DNA from: an uncultured Collinsella sp.
Lineage (GTDB): Bacteria; Actinomycetota; Coriobacteriia; Coriobacteriales; Coriobacteriaceae
Direction: 5' to 3'
Length of the DNA stretch: 35,337 nucleotides
NCBI GenBank assembly: GCA_900544865.1
Contig: UQXA01000022.1
Coordinates: forward strand, 1 to 35,337
In this document: piece by piece, positions 25,844 through 35,288 of the stretch
How positions within the stretch are numbered: the first letter of the stretch is position 1
Layout of the letters: every line of letters starts with the position of its first letter
Program-made: the position numbers and the translations under genes
Notes under the pieces: model-generated
The model's input: the letters and a program-made list of their open reading frames with translations, nothing else
The model's database searches: none
What the model was told of the DNA's origin: nothing

Positions 25844-27110
25844 TAGCCCCATGAAGATCGCTGTCGCCGGTACCGGCTACGTCGGCCTGTCCCTAGCCGT
25901 CCTGCTCTCGCAGCACAACGAAGTTCACGCGCTGGACATCGTGCCTGAGAAGGTCGCGAAGATCAACGCATACCAGTCGCCCATCCAGGACGACGAGATC
26001 GAGCGGTTCCTGGCGGAGGCCAAGGCGGGGGAGCGCGAGCTCGACCTACACGCCACCGTCGACGTGGCCGAGGCCTACACGGGTGCCGACTACGCCGTCA
26101 TCGCCACGCCAACCAATTATGACTCGGACAGGAACTTCTTCGACACCAGCTCCGTCGAGGCCGCCATCGCCGCCGTGCGCTCGGTGAACCCGGACGCCTG
26201 GATCGTCATCAAGTCGACCATCCCCGTCGGCTACACCGCGGGCCTGCGCGATAGGCTCGGTGACAGCAGGATCTTTTTCAGCCCGGAGTTCCTGCGCGAG
26301 AGCAAGGCACTCTACGACAACCTGCACCCCAGCCGCATCGTGGTGGGCGCGCCGAAGGACGACCCCGAGGCCGTCGCGGCTGCCGAGCGCTTCGCCGGCC
26401 TGCTCGCGCAGGGCGCCGACCCCGCAGAGCTCGAGCGCGTGAACGCCGACGGCTCGAAGGGCATCCCGGAGCTCGTGCTGGGCACCACCGAGGCCGAGGC
26501 CGTGAAGCTCTTCGCCAACACCTACCTGGCGCTGCGTGTGGCCTATTTCAACGAGCTCGACACCTACTGCGAGGTCCGCGGCCTCAACACCCGCGACGTC
26601 ATCGACGGCGTGTGCCTGGAGCCGCGCATCGGCAGCCACTACAACAACCCCAGCTTCGGCTACGGCGGCTACTGCCTGCCCAAGGACACCAAGCAGCTGC
26701 TGGCAAATTACAAGGACGTGCCCCAGAACCTGATCGAGGCCATCGTCGAGGCCAACCGCACCCGCAAGGACTTCGTGGCCGACGAGGTGCTACAGATGGT
26801 GTGGGACCGCGTGTACGAGGGCAAGGAGAAGCCGGTCGTGGGCGTCTATCGCCTGACGATGAAATCCAACTCCGATAACTTCCGTGCAAGCTCCATCCAG
26901 GGTGTCATGAAACGCGTGAAGGCAAAGGGTGTTCCTGTGGTTGTCTATGAACCCACGCTAAACGAGTCGGAGTTCTTTGGCTCTGAGGTAACACACGATC
27001 TCGCTAAATTTAAGACTCAATGCGATGTGATCGTAGCGAATCGGTGGAGCGACGAGCTTGAGGATGTTGCTGCAAAGGTATTTACACGCGATTTGTTTAA
27101 GCGTGATTAA
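25833..27110 (+). CDS. ugd: UDP-glucose 6-dehydrogenase
   Basis: NAD-dependent enzyme that oxidises UDP-glucose to UDP-glucuronate, supplying an acidic sugar for the polysaccharide; 425 residues. The NAD-binding GTGYVG is at 13-18, then EFLRES, NNPSFGYGGY and the catalytic Cys281 in CLPKDTKQL. The run MKSNSDNFRASSIQGVMKR and the C-terminal part closely follow the E. coli and Klebsiella Ugd pattern. ATG 25833 has GAGGA upstream; a longer frame from 25626 would overlap GT2 fully and is rejected. Third-position GC is very high until about 26860 and then falls sharply to the stop, so the 3' end may be recombinant. Confidence 0.95.
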   Translation: MANNSPMKIAVAGTGYVGLSLAVLLSQHNEVHALDIVPEKVAKINAYQSPIQDDEIERFLAEAKAGERELDLHATVDVAEAYTGADYAVIATPTNYDSDRNFFDTSSVEAAIAAVRSVNPDAWIVIKSTIPVGYTAGLRDRLGDSRIFFSPEFLRESKALYDNLHPSRIVVGAPKDDPEAVAAAERFAGLLAQGADPAELERVNADGSKGIPELVLGTTEAEAVKLFANTYLALRVAYFNELDTYCEVRGLNTRDVIDGVCLEPRIGSHYNNPSFGYGGYCLPKDTKQLLANYKDVPQNLIEAIVEANRTRKDFVADEVLQMVWDRVYEGKEKPVVGVYRLTMKSNSDNFRASSIQGVMKRVKAKGVPVVVYEPTLNESEFFGSEVTHDLAKFKTQCDVIVANRWSDELEDVAAKVFTRDLFKRD

Positions 27111-27446
27111 GTATCTTTTTCTTCCTGAAACGATAGTCTTGAGGACTTTGATAAGACTTTGGGATTTTTCAAACCTGTCCATGACAGGATATTGTCCTTG
27201 TGGTTCAACAAGAGATTTGAGTCCAAACTGACTCATTAATGCGCTTATATGGTTGTTTATGTGTTTGAGCCGTTAATTGATCTCGCGCTGCATGGCAAAA
27301 GTGTTTTCAATTCCATGGTGCTCCAAGATTGAAATACTTATATACACGAAACGCAATTGTTGTTTGGCTGGGATGCATGAGGTCTTTTTTCGCTGAATTG
27401 TCATGCCCTGTTAGCTTTTAAGCGAAATCCAGGAGAGTGATTCAAT
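27111..27446. other. AT-rich intergenic region after ugd
   Basis: No convincing gene. A small CCTGTC-CAT-GACAGG hairpin lies near 27174-27188. The minus strand is open from about 27272 into the end of ugd, with one stop just upstream, but I recognise no family in it. The region marks the switch to AT-rich DNA and may be a scar of past exchange. AGGAGAG at 27431-27437 is the ribosome site of the next gene. Confidence 0.5.
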
Positions 27447-28499
27447 TTGAATAAGATTGGTCTAATTGGTCGCGTTGACCCGAGTTGTCTCTTGAAGGAT
27501 GGGCAGACGGTTAAGACTCGAACTATTTGGCAGATGCTCTGCAGCCGTTACGGCAAAGAGAATATTGTTTTAGTTGATACTCTAAACTATAAATCTGAGC
27601 CTTTTCGTGTTTCGCGTGAATATTTTCAATGTATGAAAGAATGTGACGATATCGTCGTCCTTCTTTCAAATAATGGACGCAAATTCTTCTTTCCACTATT
27701 GGCGATGCAGGCCAAGCGTAATAATAAAAGAATTTATCACAATCTCATAGGGGGTTCCCTTGCGAAAGACGTGCGACGTAATCCGCAAGTTGCTCGTCAA
27801 CTTAATTCTTTTCAGGTGAATTGGCTTGAATCTAGAAGTATGGTTTCTGAATTAAAATCACTTGGGGTGTATAACTGCTCATTTTTGCCTAATTTTAAAC
27901 AGATTACTCCTCTGAAGACAGCCGAATTGGTACCTTTAACCGGTGGTCCTCGTAAGTTATGCATGTTTGCTCGCATGACAGAAAAGAAAGGTGTTTTGGA
28001 AGCTATCAGTGCCGTTGCGTATTTGTGTGATCGTGACGGCGCGGACTCATGGAGTCTCGATCTTTACGGCCCTGTTGATCCCGGGTTTCGTGATGAACTC
28101 GAGGCGGCTCTCGCCGAATCACCGTTTGCTAGGTACTGCGGCTGTGTTGATCCGAATGAAAGTGTAGGAGTGTTGCGTGGGTATTGGGCCCTGCTTTTCC
28201 CTACTAAATGGGAGTCCGAAGGTTTTCCTGGGACAATTATAGATTCTTTTGCTGCAGGATTGCCTGTAGTTGCAAGTCGCTGGGCTTACTATTCAGAAAT
28301 GTTGGATGACGGCGTGACCGGGTATAGCTATGAATATGGGGGCACTGCGAAGGATCTTGCTTTTGCAATTGATCTTCTTGCAAAGAATGATTATCGAATA
28401 ATGGATTTTAAACTTGCTTGCTTGCAGAGGTTTAACTTGTATTCTGCGGACAATTTATTTGAAAAGATGATTAATTGCATCGAGAAAGGCCGGCGATGA
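27447..28499 (+). CDS. Glycosyltransferase, GT4-like (GT-B fold)
   Basis: A 350-residue predicted retaining glycosyltransferase. Its C-terminal half has CMFARMTEKKGVLEAI, then LDLYGPVD, and the donor-site run FPTKWESEGFPGTIIDSFAAG-LPVVAS with the E-x7-type acidic pair. The N-terminal half is divergent. The start is TTG 27447 with AGGAGAG 9 nt upstream; there is no ATG in a better place. The stop overlaps the next gene's ATG (ATGA at 28496-28499). Base composition is AT-rich, unlike the flanking backbone. Confidence 0.88.
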   Translation: MNKIGLIGRVDPSCLLKDGQTVKTRTIWQMLCSRYGKENIVLVDTLNYKSEPFRVSREYFQCMKECDDIVVLLSNNGRKFFFPLLAMQAKRNNKRIYHNLIGGSLAKDVRRNPQVARQLNSFQVNWLESRSMVSELKSLGVYNCSFLPNFKQITPLKTAELVPLTGGPRKLCMFARMTEKKGVLEAISAVAYLCDRDGADSWSLDLYGPVDPGFRDELEAALAESPFARYCGCVDPNESVGVLRGYWALLFPTKWESEGFPGTIIDSFAAGLPVVASRWAYYSEMLDDGVTGYSYEYGGTAKDLAFAIDLLAKNDYRIMDFKLACLQRFNLYSADNLFEKMINCIEKGRR

Positions 28500-29664
28500 G
28501 TGCTTCAAATAGAATCCTTATACATTTTGCTGAGAATGAAATTGCTCCAAAAGGGGGACTGCGGGTTATTTGTGCAATTTGAAGCAGGGTCTTCAGAATA
28601 ATGTGATTAATAACATCGAATTTCTTCCAAATGTTGGTGTTAGTTACGAGCAAAATAGCACGCTGAAAAAGATTATTCCTTCTCGCATTAAGGATCTCAG
28701 GAGATTAAGGAACATGCTTTCTCTCCCCGATAAAACTGCTTTACCAGTTGTTGATTACTCGAATTATGATGCAATTCACTTTCATTCCACTGAAGAGTTG
28801 TATCTTTATCGCAAGGCCCTTGATAGTTATGAAGGAAAGGTTGTCCTAACCTCTCATTCGCCATGCGTATATCACAAGGAGCTTATCGATAGACTCAATC
28901 CAATTGACTCAAAACGTCATTCAAAGGCCCTCGAACGCCTAGAAATTATCGATGAATATGCATTTAAGAGGGCCGATTATGTAATTTTTCCTTGCGAGGA
29001 AGCTGAAGAGCCGTATTTCCATACTTGGAAACAGTATCAAGATGTGCGTGATCGCGGAAAATTACGTTATGTTCCAACAGGTATTGCTCCCGCCTATGCT
29101 CTGAATAGCCGAAGGGCAATTCGTGAACAGTATGGAATACCCGAAAATGCTTTTGTTGTTTGCTATGCGGGACGGCATAATCATATTAAAGGTTATGACA
29201 TTCTTGAGTCGGTTGCCGATACACTCTTGAACGATGAAAATATTTGGTTTTTGGTTGCTGGACGAGAAGGCCCATTGTATGGATTGAACCATAAAAGATG
29301 GATTGAAGCTGGTTGGACAGACGATCCCCATTCATTGATTGCGGCAAGCGATGCTTTCATTCTGCCAAATCGAGAGACGTATTTCGATTTGGTGATGCTA
29401 GAGGTGCTTTCGTTGGGGAAGATTGTCATTGCATCGAATACAGGTGGAAATTCATACTTCAAACAATTTAATTCCCCTGGCATTCTTCTTTATGATGATT
29501 GTGCGGCAATTGCGGAGATCGTTAATCAACTAATTGGAATGACTCATGAGGAACGTGATTCTCTGGGCGCTATGAATCAGGATATTTATCGCAAGGAATT
29601 TACTGTCGATACTTTTGCCCTTCGCTATCAAAATGTAATGAAAGAAATTTGCGGTGTGAAATGA
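28496..29664 (+). pseudogene. Glycosyltransferase GT4, frameshifted at a G-run
   Basis: The gene starts at ATG 28496, overlapping the previous stop, and reads MSASNRILIHFAENEIAPKGG before running into TGA near 28580. The rest of the protein continues in another frame (YLCNLKQGL onward) to 29664. One extra G in the run at 28553-28557 (five to six G) would restore PKGGTAGYLCNLKQGL, matching the common KGGPAGYLYNL pattern of these enzymes, for a 389-residue protein. The GT4 donor domain is intact: CYAGRHNHIKGYDIL, then FILPNRETYFDLVMLEVLSLG. It is either off by phase variation, a true pseudogene, or a one-base sequencing error. A downstream TTG start (28570) would give a protein without its N-terminal strand. 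Confidence 0.85.
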
Positions 29665-30902
29665 GCATTTCCAAATCGGATGTAAAGCATCAAGATATTG
29701 TTGGTTCGATAAGGGCTTTTCGTTATATTCGCGTTGATGAAGCCGTATATCTTTTAGCGGTTTTAGTCTATTTTGTTCAGGCCTTTATTGATACCACAAT
29801 GATTAATCCTGTTTTAGCGGATAGTTTTTTACCTGCTTTAAAGGCCATTGCTTTTTCGCTGGTTGCGCTTAAGGTTGCGATTTCCAGCTTTTCATCATCG
29901 ATTTTTCGAATTTTCTCCGCTATTTGTTTATTGGTTTTTAGTTTCTTTACGATTTTGGTCGGTGGCTATGCTGCGCCCTTTCAGTTTTTAATAATGGTGG
30001 TCGGCGCTGCCGATGTTAATTTCGATAGGATTGCGAAAATATATCTTTGGTCTAGTATCACCCTTACCGTCATTACTATTGGACTGGCTCTATTAGGTGT
30101 TATTCAAAATGTTTCCGTCCCCCGCGGAGATGCGGTGGTTTATTCATATGGGTTTTACTACAGCACTGAGTTTAGCGCTCATGTTTTATGCATGGCTATT
30201 GCATGGATATATGTCCATCGTGATCGTTTAACGATGAAGGTATATTTACCGGTACTTATTGTTGCGATTTTGACGTTTATTCTGACAGACGGACGTCTTT
30301 CGTTCTTCCTTACAATGCTGATCGTTCCGCTTGTTTTCGTTGAGGATAGACGTAGAAATGCTGTTGGTCCCGATTATTGCTATCCTAAGTGGATGAAAAT
30401 GTCTTTTATTATTATGGCATTTATCAGCTTAGTTTTAATGATTGTATATAGAAACGCTTCAATACTTGGCTTGCTAAACAAGTTACTTACCAATCGGTTG
30501 TATTATGCGCATCTCGGTTACATGAGATATGGAATCACTTTGTTCGGCCAGCAAATTGAGATGATTAGCTGGGGCGGTGGAAGAACTGTTTGGGCTGAGA
30601 ATTATTTTTACCTCGATAATTCTTATGTAAATATTTTACTTCGATTTGGTTTGGTCACTTTGTTGATGGCGGTTATTATCTGCAGTTTGCCGTTCCATCG
30701 TCTTCGCTCAGACGCAGGAGTGGTTGCTGTTCTGATTTTTGCTGTCGCAGCTGCATCGTTCGTTAATGAACATTTGATGAGCCTTTCCTACAATTTCTTC
30801 TCGTTGATGGCTTTTGCTAAATCGTCCGATTTTTTGAGTCGACGTTCAAATTTCTATGATTCATTAGCCCATTTTGATTCGGAGGTTGTTGGTGACAGGT
30901 AA
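29661..30902 (+). CDS. Wzy-like polysaccharide polymerase / O-antigen ligase-like membrane protein
   Basis: A 413-residue integral membrane protein with about ten or more hydrophobic segments. A larger extracytoplasmic loop lies around NKLLTNRLYYAHLGYMRYG...WGGGRTVWAENYFYLDNSYVNILLRFG. The pattern of a loop followed by DNSYVNILLRFG is typical of Wzy polymerases. It would join repeat units flipped by the Wzx protein. The start is ATG 29661 in an ATGA overlap with the preceding stop. Its own stop overlaps the next start by 11 nt. Sequence families here are very divergent, so the call rests on topology and context. Confidence 0.85.
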   Translation: MSISKSDVKHQDIVGSIRAFRYIRVDEAVYLLAVLVYFVQAFIDTTMINPVLADSFLPALKAIAFSLVALKVAISSFSSSIFRIFSAICLLVFSFFTILVGGYAAPFQFLIMVVGAADVNFDRIAKIYLWSSITLTVITIGLALLGVIQNVSVPRGDAVVYSYGFYYSTEFSAHVLCMAIAWIYVHRDRLTMKVYLPVLIVAILTFILTDGRLSFFLTMLIVPLVFVEDRRRNAVGPDYCYPKWMKMSFIIMAFISLVLMIVYRNASILGLLNKLLTNRLYYAHLGYMRYGITLFGQQIEMISWGGGRTVWAENYFYLDNSYVNILLRFGLVTLLMAVIICSLPFHRLRSDAGVVAVLIFAVAAASFVNEHLMSLSYNFFSLMAFAKSSDFLSRRSNFYDSLAHFDSEVVGDR

Positions 30903-31881
30903 GTGCTTTTTCTTGTATCGAGCTTTGCGGCGAGTTGCTAGGAAACTGAATAAAATTATGAATCAGCGGAGAGCGTATGATTACCCGTCAGCTGCGCCTT
31001 CGGTTGTAAGGCATCCTTCTCCTATTGTGGGCGATTCTATGACCGGATCAATGTTTGATCCTTGTGTTGTGGCGCTTCCGGAGGGCGGTTACGCCATGTT
31101 TGTCTCAAGGAGAATCGCCGGTACTGTTGAACGCTGGGATTCTGATGATGGCATTGATTGGTCTTGTAAGGGGACCGCTCTTGAGCCGTCTCCAGATTCT
31201 TCTGAGTGGGATTCCACGGTTAATCGCGCCTGGGTGCTTTCAGTAAATGATGAATGGCAAATGTGGTATACAGGTCAATGTGGGTGTAAAAGCTCCATTG
31301 GCTATGCAACAAGTAAAGACGGATTTGTTTTTAAGCGACATTCTTCAAACCCTGTTATTGTGCCTGAGCTCGGTTTCGAAGGCGATTCTGTTATGAACCC
31401 GTGTGTTCTTTTTGAAGATGGTGAATATCGGATGTGGTATTCGGCTGGGGAAGACTATGAGCCCGATGTTATCTGCGAAGCTCGAAGTCATGATGGCATA
31501 AATTGGGATAAAACTGAAAAGCCTGTCTTGATGAAAGGCTATGAGCAATATGACTCCTGTAAAGTCGGAGGGTGTTCGGTTGTAAGTCTTTCGAATAACT
31601 TGTTGGCAATGTTTTACATTGGTTATCAAAATTTGGACGTTGCACGCATTTGTCTTGCGGTCTCTTTTGACTCAGGTTCGACTTGGAAGAGGTCGAAATA
31701 TAATCCGTTGATTGGGCCAACTCGTAATCGATGGGATGCGCATGCTGTCTATAAGCCTAGCGCATTGATAAATGAAGATGGGTCAGTTGCTCTTTGGTTT
31801 AATGCGAGAAAAGATCGGTGTGAATATATAGGCTCGGCTGTAATCGAAGCTGATGGGTGGAAAAATTGGATAATACAATAA
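30892..31881 (+). CDS. Beta-propeller glycosidase-like protein (GH43/GH32/GH130-type fold)
   Basis: A 329-residue protein with repeated blade motifs: ERWDSDDGIDWSCKG, IGYATSKDGFVFKRH, ICEARSHDGINWDK and ICLAVSFDSGSTWKRS, each with an S.DG..W core. MWYTGQ and MWYSAGE occur between them. This is the five-bladed propeller layout of GH43, GH32 and GH130 relatives. I see no signal peptide, so it would act in the cytoplasm. GTG 30892 has GGAGG 6 nt upstream. It sits between the polymerase and the flippase with overlaps on both sides, so it belongs to the polysaccharide operon. Whether it hydrolyses, phosphorolyses or transfers sugar is unknown. Confidence 0.75.
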   Translation: MTGKCFFLYRALRRVARKLNKIMNQRRAYDYPSAAPSVVRHPSPIVGDSMTGSMFDPCVVALPEGGYAMFVSRRIAGTVERWDSDDGIDWSCKGTALEPSPDSSEWDSTVNRAWVLSVNDEWQMWYTGQCGCKSSIGYATSKDGFVFKRHSSNPVIVPELGFEGDSVMNPCVLFEDGEYRMWYSAGEDYEPDVICEARSHDGINWDKTEKPVLMKGYEQYDSCKVGGCSVVSLSNNLLAMFYIGYQNLDVARICLAVSFDSGSTWKRSKYNPLIGPTRNRWDAHAVYKPSALINEDGSVALWFNARKDRCEYIGSAVIEADGWKNWIIQ

Positions 31882-33314
31882 TTAAAAAATACGAGAATAT
31901 GCCTGAGGCATCTAAGGCTGCGATTTGGTTTACCGTTTGTAACTGTATTTCTTCTGGTATTACCTTTCTTTCTATGCCATTGTTTACACGGCTTATGTCT
32001 TCGAGCCAGTATGGCGTGGTCACAGTCTATAATTCATGGGTACAGTTATTTTCAGTTTTTGCCACGTTAAACCTTGCTGCCGGGGCTTTTAATAATGGTA
32101 TGGTTAAATTCTCCGGAGATAGGGATAAGTACTCATCTTCGATGCAAGGTCTCTTTTCCGTTGTTAATATAATTGTCGGATCATTTGTGCTGGGTGCTTG
32201 CTTTTTAAACCCCAACCTGATTGACCTTCCGCTTCCGTTCATTTTCTGTATCTTTATTCAGATTTATGCAAATCAAATATTTGCTCTCTGGAGTGCTAGG
32301 CAGAGATATGAATACAAATATCGATCTCTTCTTGCAATGACATTTATTTTTGCCGTTGCTGTTACGGTATTCTCTGTCTTGGTTGTTTCTGCTTTTCCCT
32401 ATGAGTCGATGAAGGCCTCTGCCAAGGTGTTTTCATCGGCTGTTGGCGGACTTATCGTTGCAATTGGTCTTATTATTAGTACACAGAGAAAGTGTCTAAA
32501 ACCAGTTGTATTTAAATATTGGAGATTTGCTTTCAATTTTAGTGTGCCATTAATACCTCACTATTTGTCCCTCATTGTATTGGGTCAAATTGATCGAATC
32601 ATGATTGCATCGATGATTGGTGAAAGAACTGCCGCACATTATGCTGTTGCATATACAATTGGAATGGCTTTATCGATTATTTCAAGTGCGCTTAACAGCT
32701 CCATCGTTCCTTGGCAGTTTGAAAAAATTAAGCAGCGGAATTTGGCTGGATTGGCTCAGAGAGTGACTATCACCATTTCTTTTTTATCTGTTATTGGAAT
32801 TGCGCTGGCATTAGTTTCTCCAGAAATCCTTTTGGTTGCTGCTCCTCCGGAATATCAAGAAGCTGTTATTGTCATGCCTCCAGTTGTTTTGAGCGTTGTT
32901 TTTACTTTTATCTATAACATTTTGTCAAATTACGAGTTTTATTACATGGAGAATAAATTCATTTCATTCGCTTCGATGATTGCCGCTGTTGTTAATATCG
33001 CTTTGAATTTGTTGCTAATTCCTTTGTTTGGTTTTATTGCCGCTGCTTACAGCACCGTCATTTGCTATGCACTTTTGGCGTTTGCGCACACTGTTTTTAG
33101 CTGGCGAGTTTGTTGTAAACATGTTGGACGTAACTCGGCAAAGAAGATGTTTAATCCTAGGGTTGTGTGGTGTCTTGCTGGTACTGTGGCTGTTGTTATG
33201 CTCGCATGCTATCTGCTGTACCCGTTTGTCGTTGTACGATATGCACTCTTTGTTTTCGCTGCCCTGTTTTGCTATTTGAGACGTGACCTTCTTCTTGGCA
33301 AACTGTCCGCCTAA
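31857..33314 (+). CDS. Wzx-like polysaccharide flippase
   Basis: A 485-residue membrane protein of the MOP superfamily (oligosaccharide flippase). About 12-14 hydrophobic segments start with FTVCNCISSGITFLSMPLFTRLMSSSQYG, a typical N-terminal pattern. PLIPHYLSLIVLGQIDRIMIASM follows in the middle. It would move the lipid-linked repeat unit across the membrane for the polymerase. The start is GTG 31857, overlapping the preceding gene by 25 nt; ATG 31899 is an alternative. It is the last gene of the operon and is followed by a strong terminator. Confidence 0.9.
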   Translation: MEKLDNTIIKKYENMPEASKAAIWFTVCNCISSGITFLSMPLFTRLMSSSQYGVVTVYNSWVQLFSVFATLNLAAGAFNNGMVKFSGDRDKYSSSMQGLFSVVNIIVGSFVLGACFLNPNLIDLPLPFIFCIFIQIYANQIFALWSARQRYEYKYRSLLAMTFIFAVAVTVFSVLVVSAFPYESMKASAKVFSSAVGGLIVAIGLIISTQRKCLKPVVFKYWRFAFNFSVPLIPHYLSLIVLGQIDRIMIASMIGERTAAHYAVAYTIGMALSIISSALNSSIVPWQFEKIKQRNLAGLAQRVTITISFLSVIGIALALVSPEILLVAAPPEYQEAVIVMPPVVLSVVFTFIYNILSNYEFYYMENKFISFASMIAAVVNIALNLLLIPLFGFIAAAYSTVICYALLAFAHTVFSWRVCCKHVGRNSAKKMFNPRVVWCLAGTVAVVMLACYLLYPFVVVRYALFVFAALFCYLRRDLLLGKLSA

Positions 33315-33365
33315 TCGGGTTAGCTATTAATTTGGCCTTTTATGATAAAAAGTATGTCCACACTA

Positions 33366-33396
33366 GGGGCGTCGGCGTAGGTCGACGCCCCTTTTT
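33366..33396 (+). terminator. Terminator of the polysaccharide operon
   Basis: GGGGCGTCG (33366-33374) pairs perfectly with CGACGCCCC (33383-33391) around 8 nt, then TTTTT. A strong rho-independent terminator 52 nt after the flippase stop. Confidence 0.93.
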
Positions 33397-33669
33397 CAGG
33401 TGTTTGAATCTTGTGTCTACTTTTAACCACTCGGATAGAATGCGTGTCCGGCTGCCTATCGTTTCCGCAGATAGACAGTTCTTGGTCTTTGCCTCTGTTT
33501 CACTTGCTGTGATTGGCTTATTTTCGATTTGAATTATCCCATGGGGTGGGGCTGTGCTTAGGTTGGTCCTAATCATTATTTTCTTTTGGCCGTTCGAGAG
33601 TTTTGTCTCAGCCGTATTGCTTTGCCTTTCATCCGATGGGATTGATGGACTGAGTAGTATATAAATCAA
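33397..33669. other. AT-rich region between convergent genes
   Basis: No gene recognised. Plus-strand frames show short hydrophobic stretches (for example LVLIIIFFWPF near 33560) broken by stops. They could be worn remains of a membrane protein, but I cannot support a family. Confidence 0.4.
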
Positions 33670-35288
33670 CTATATAAATTTAGTCAGTATGGTGGCAGGC
33701 GATATGAATGCTGCATCTGCGAGCAGCCACGTCTGCGCCGCGCCCGCGTTGGGCTCGTGGAGGCCGACCGCGCTGCCCTCGGCGGTGCGCAGCCCCCAGT
33801 CGTCGAGCGCTAGCCCGGACGCTGACGTCAGCGAGTAGCCGGCGCCGCGGGTTGCGACGCGCCACAGCTGGGACGAGGATCCGTCAGGCTTGGCGAGGAC
33901 CGCCCGGCAGCCCGACTCCGTCAACATCCGGCCATGCGAGGAGATTCGGTAGAGGCCGGTGGCGGCGTCGCGCTCGAATTGCAGGGCGCCCGCCCCGGAG
34001 GACAGGGCGCAGCCCGACGCAGCTGGCTCGACTGCCATGCCGCCTGCCAACGACGGTACGAGGCGGTAGGGGCCGTCATTTAGGACTCTATTAAAAATCA
34101 TCTGTACATATTGAACCTTTAGTTTAAACTTGGTACTCCTCTTGTCGTTTGATTCACTTGTGTAGTTCGTTATGGCGATGAGATTGACCTTGCTATTACT
34201 GGCCTCCCATTTCTTTGCATTAATTGCGTGAACAATAATTCCGTTTTGAATCCCTGAGATGCTCGGCGGGAAAGACTGATTGTCGGCATCGATGGAAAAG
34301 TTCTCTTCCTTGGCATCCAAGTGCTGCTGAATGCGGTCGGCATACCTCTCCACCCATTCATCGGCTTTGCCATTTCGCACAAAGTAATTGTTGGATAGGT
34401 CGGTCGAGCGGTAGGTGTAGTCGGCCTTCTGGTAGTTTGCCGTGTGGTCGGAGTGGGCGATTGCCATGAGCTCGTCGGTCAGGCCAAAGTACAGATGGCG
34501 CTGGTCCAGGTCTCCGTACCAGTTGTCGTTGGTGTCGTCCCAGGTTAGATCCATCTGGCACCATTTGCCGTCGATCTTTACGGCGTTCCAGGTGTGGCCG
34601 TTGCCGGTGATGCGGCCGTTGGCGATGCCCGCTGCGTCAAGGAGCTTGGAGTAGATGCGCTGGTAGCTCTCGCAGGTGCCCTGGTGGCGCGTGAGGCCGC
34701 TTTCGGCCGAGCACCAGTTGAGGCCGTGGTCGTACTCCAGCTGGTCGAGCGTCCAGTCGTGGAGCCACAGCGCCGTGTCGTATTCCGAGCCGTCTGTCTC
34801 TTGCCTGCACTGGGCCACGGCTTTGTTGACGATCTGCGTGACGCTTGGGCGGGCGGCGTCGTTTTCGGTCACCTCCGCCGTGGTGCGCAGGTAGTAGATC
34901 CCCTTGTCGTTTTGGGGGCCGTTTCTGTCGTTGTCCATAAAGTAGAAGTGGATGCGGTACGTGCCCGACGCCGTGAAATCGAAGGTGAAGTCGTGGCCCG
35001 CGGTGCCCAGGCTGTAGTAGCTAGCCCATGCCGGGCGCGACGGGTCGCAGACGCTTTCCTGGCTGCCGCCGTCCCAGTAGGTGGGCACGTCCATGCGCGC
35101 TTTGGCCTGGGAGGAGCCGTTGGTTTGGGTTACGTGGAAGGTCGTCGCGGTGCCCGCGGGGGCATCGTTCCACGAGACGGTGAAGATGACGCCGTTTTGG
35201 CTTGCGGTGGCGGAGTGGGCGTAGCCTGTTTCTGCCGCAGTGGAGATTGCCTCGGGCGTGGCGTTGGTTTGGGCGCGGAGGGATGGGG
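33670..35288 (-). CDS. Transglutaminase-like protein with ricin-type lectin domain, 5'-truncated
   Basis: The frame is open to the adapter at 35288, so the N-terminus, including any signal peptide, is missing; 539 residues remain. The upstream part (residues about 1-180) looks like extracellular beta domains with FYFMDNDRNGPQ. The transglutaminase-like core has the Cys in HQGTCESY, the His in GNGHTWNAV and the Asp in MDLTWDD. The last 140 residues are a ricin-B-like beta-trefoil with GPYRLVPS, SSQLWRV and AAQTWLL (QxW motifs). DNA for the linker between the two domains (34078-34390) is much more AT-rich than either domain. Likely exported; substrate unknown. An internal ATG at 35094 is not the real start. 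Confidence 0.88.

Noticed and set aside
26958..27272. Minus-strand gene opposite the end of ugd
   Set aside because: About 80-100 codons open, no recognised family, a stop just upstream and half of it antisense to ugd.
33332..33532. Small plus-strand open frame after the polysaccharide operon
   Set aside because: It spans the terminator hairpin and has no ribosome site or recognised domain.
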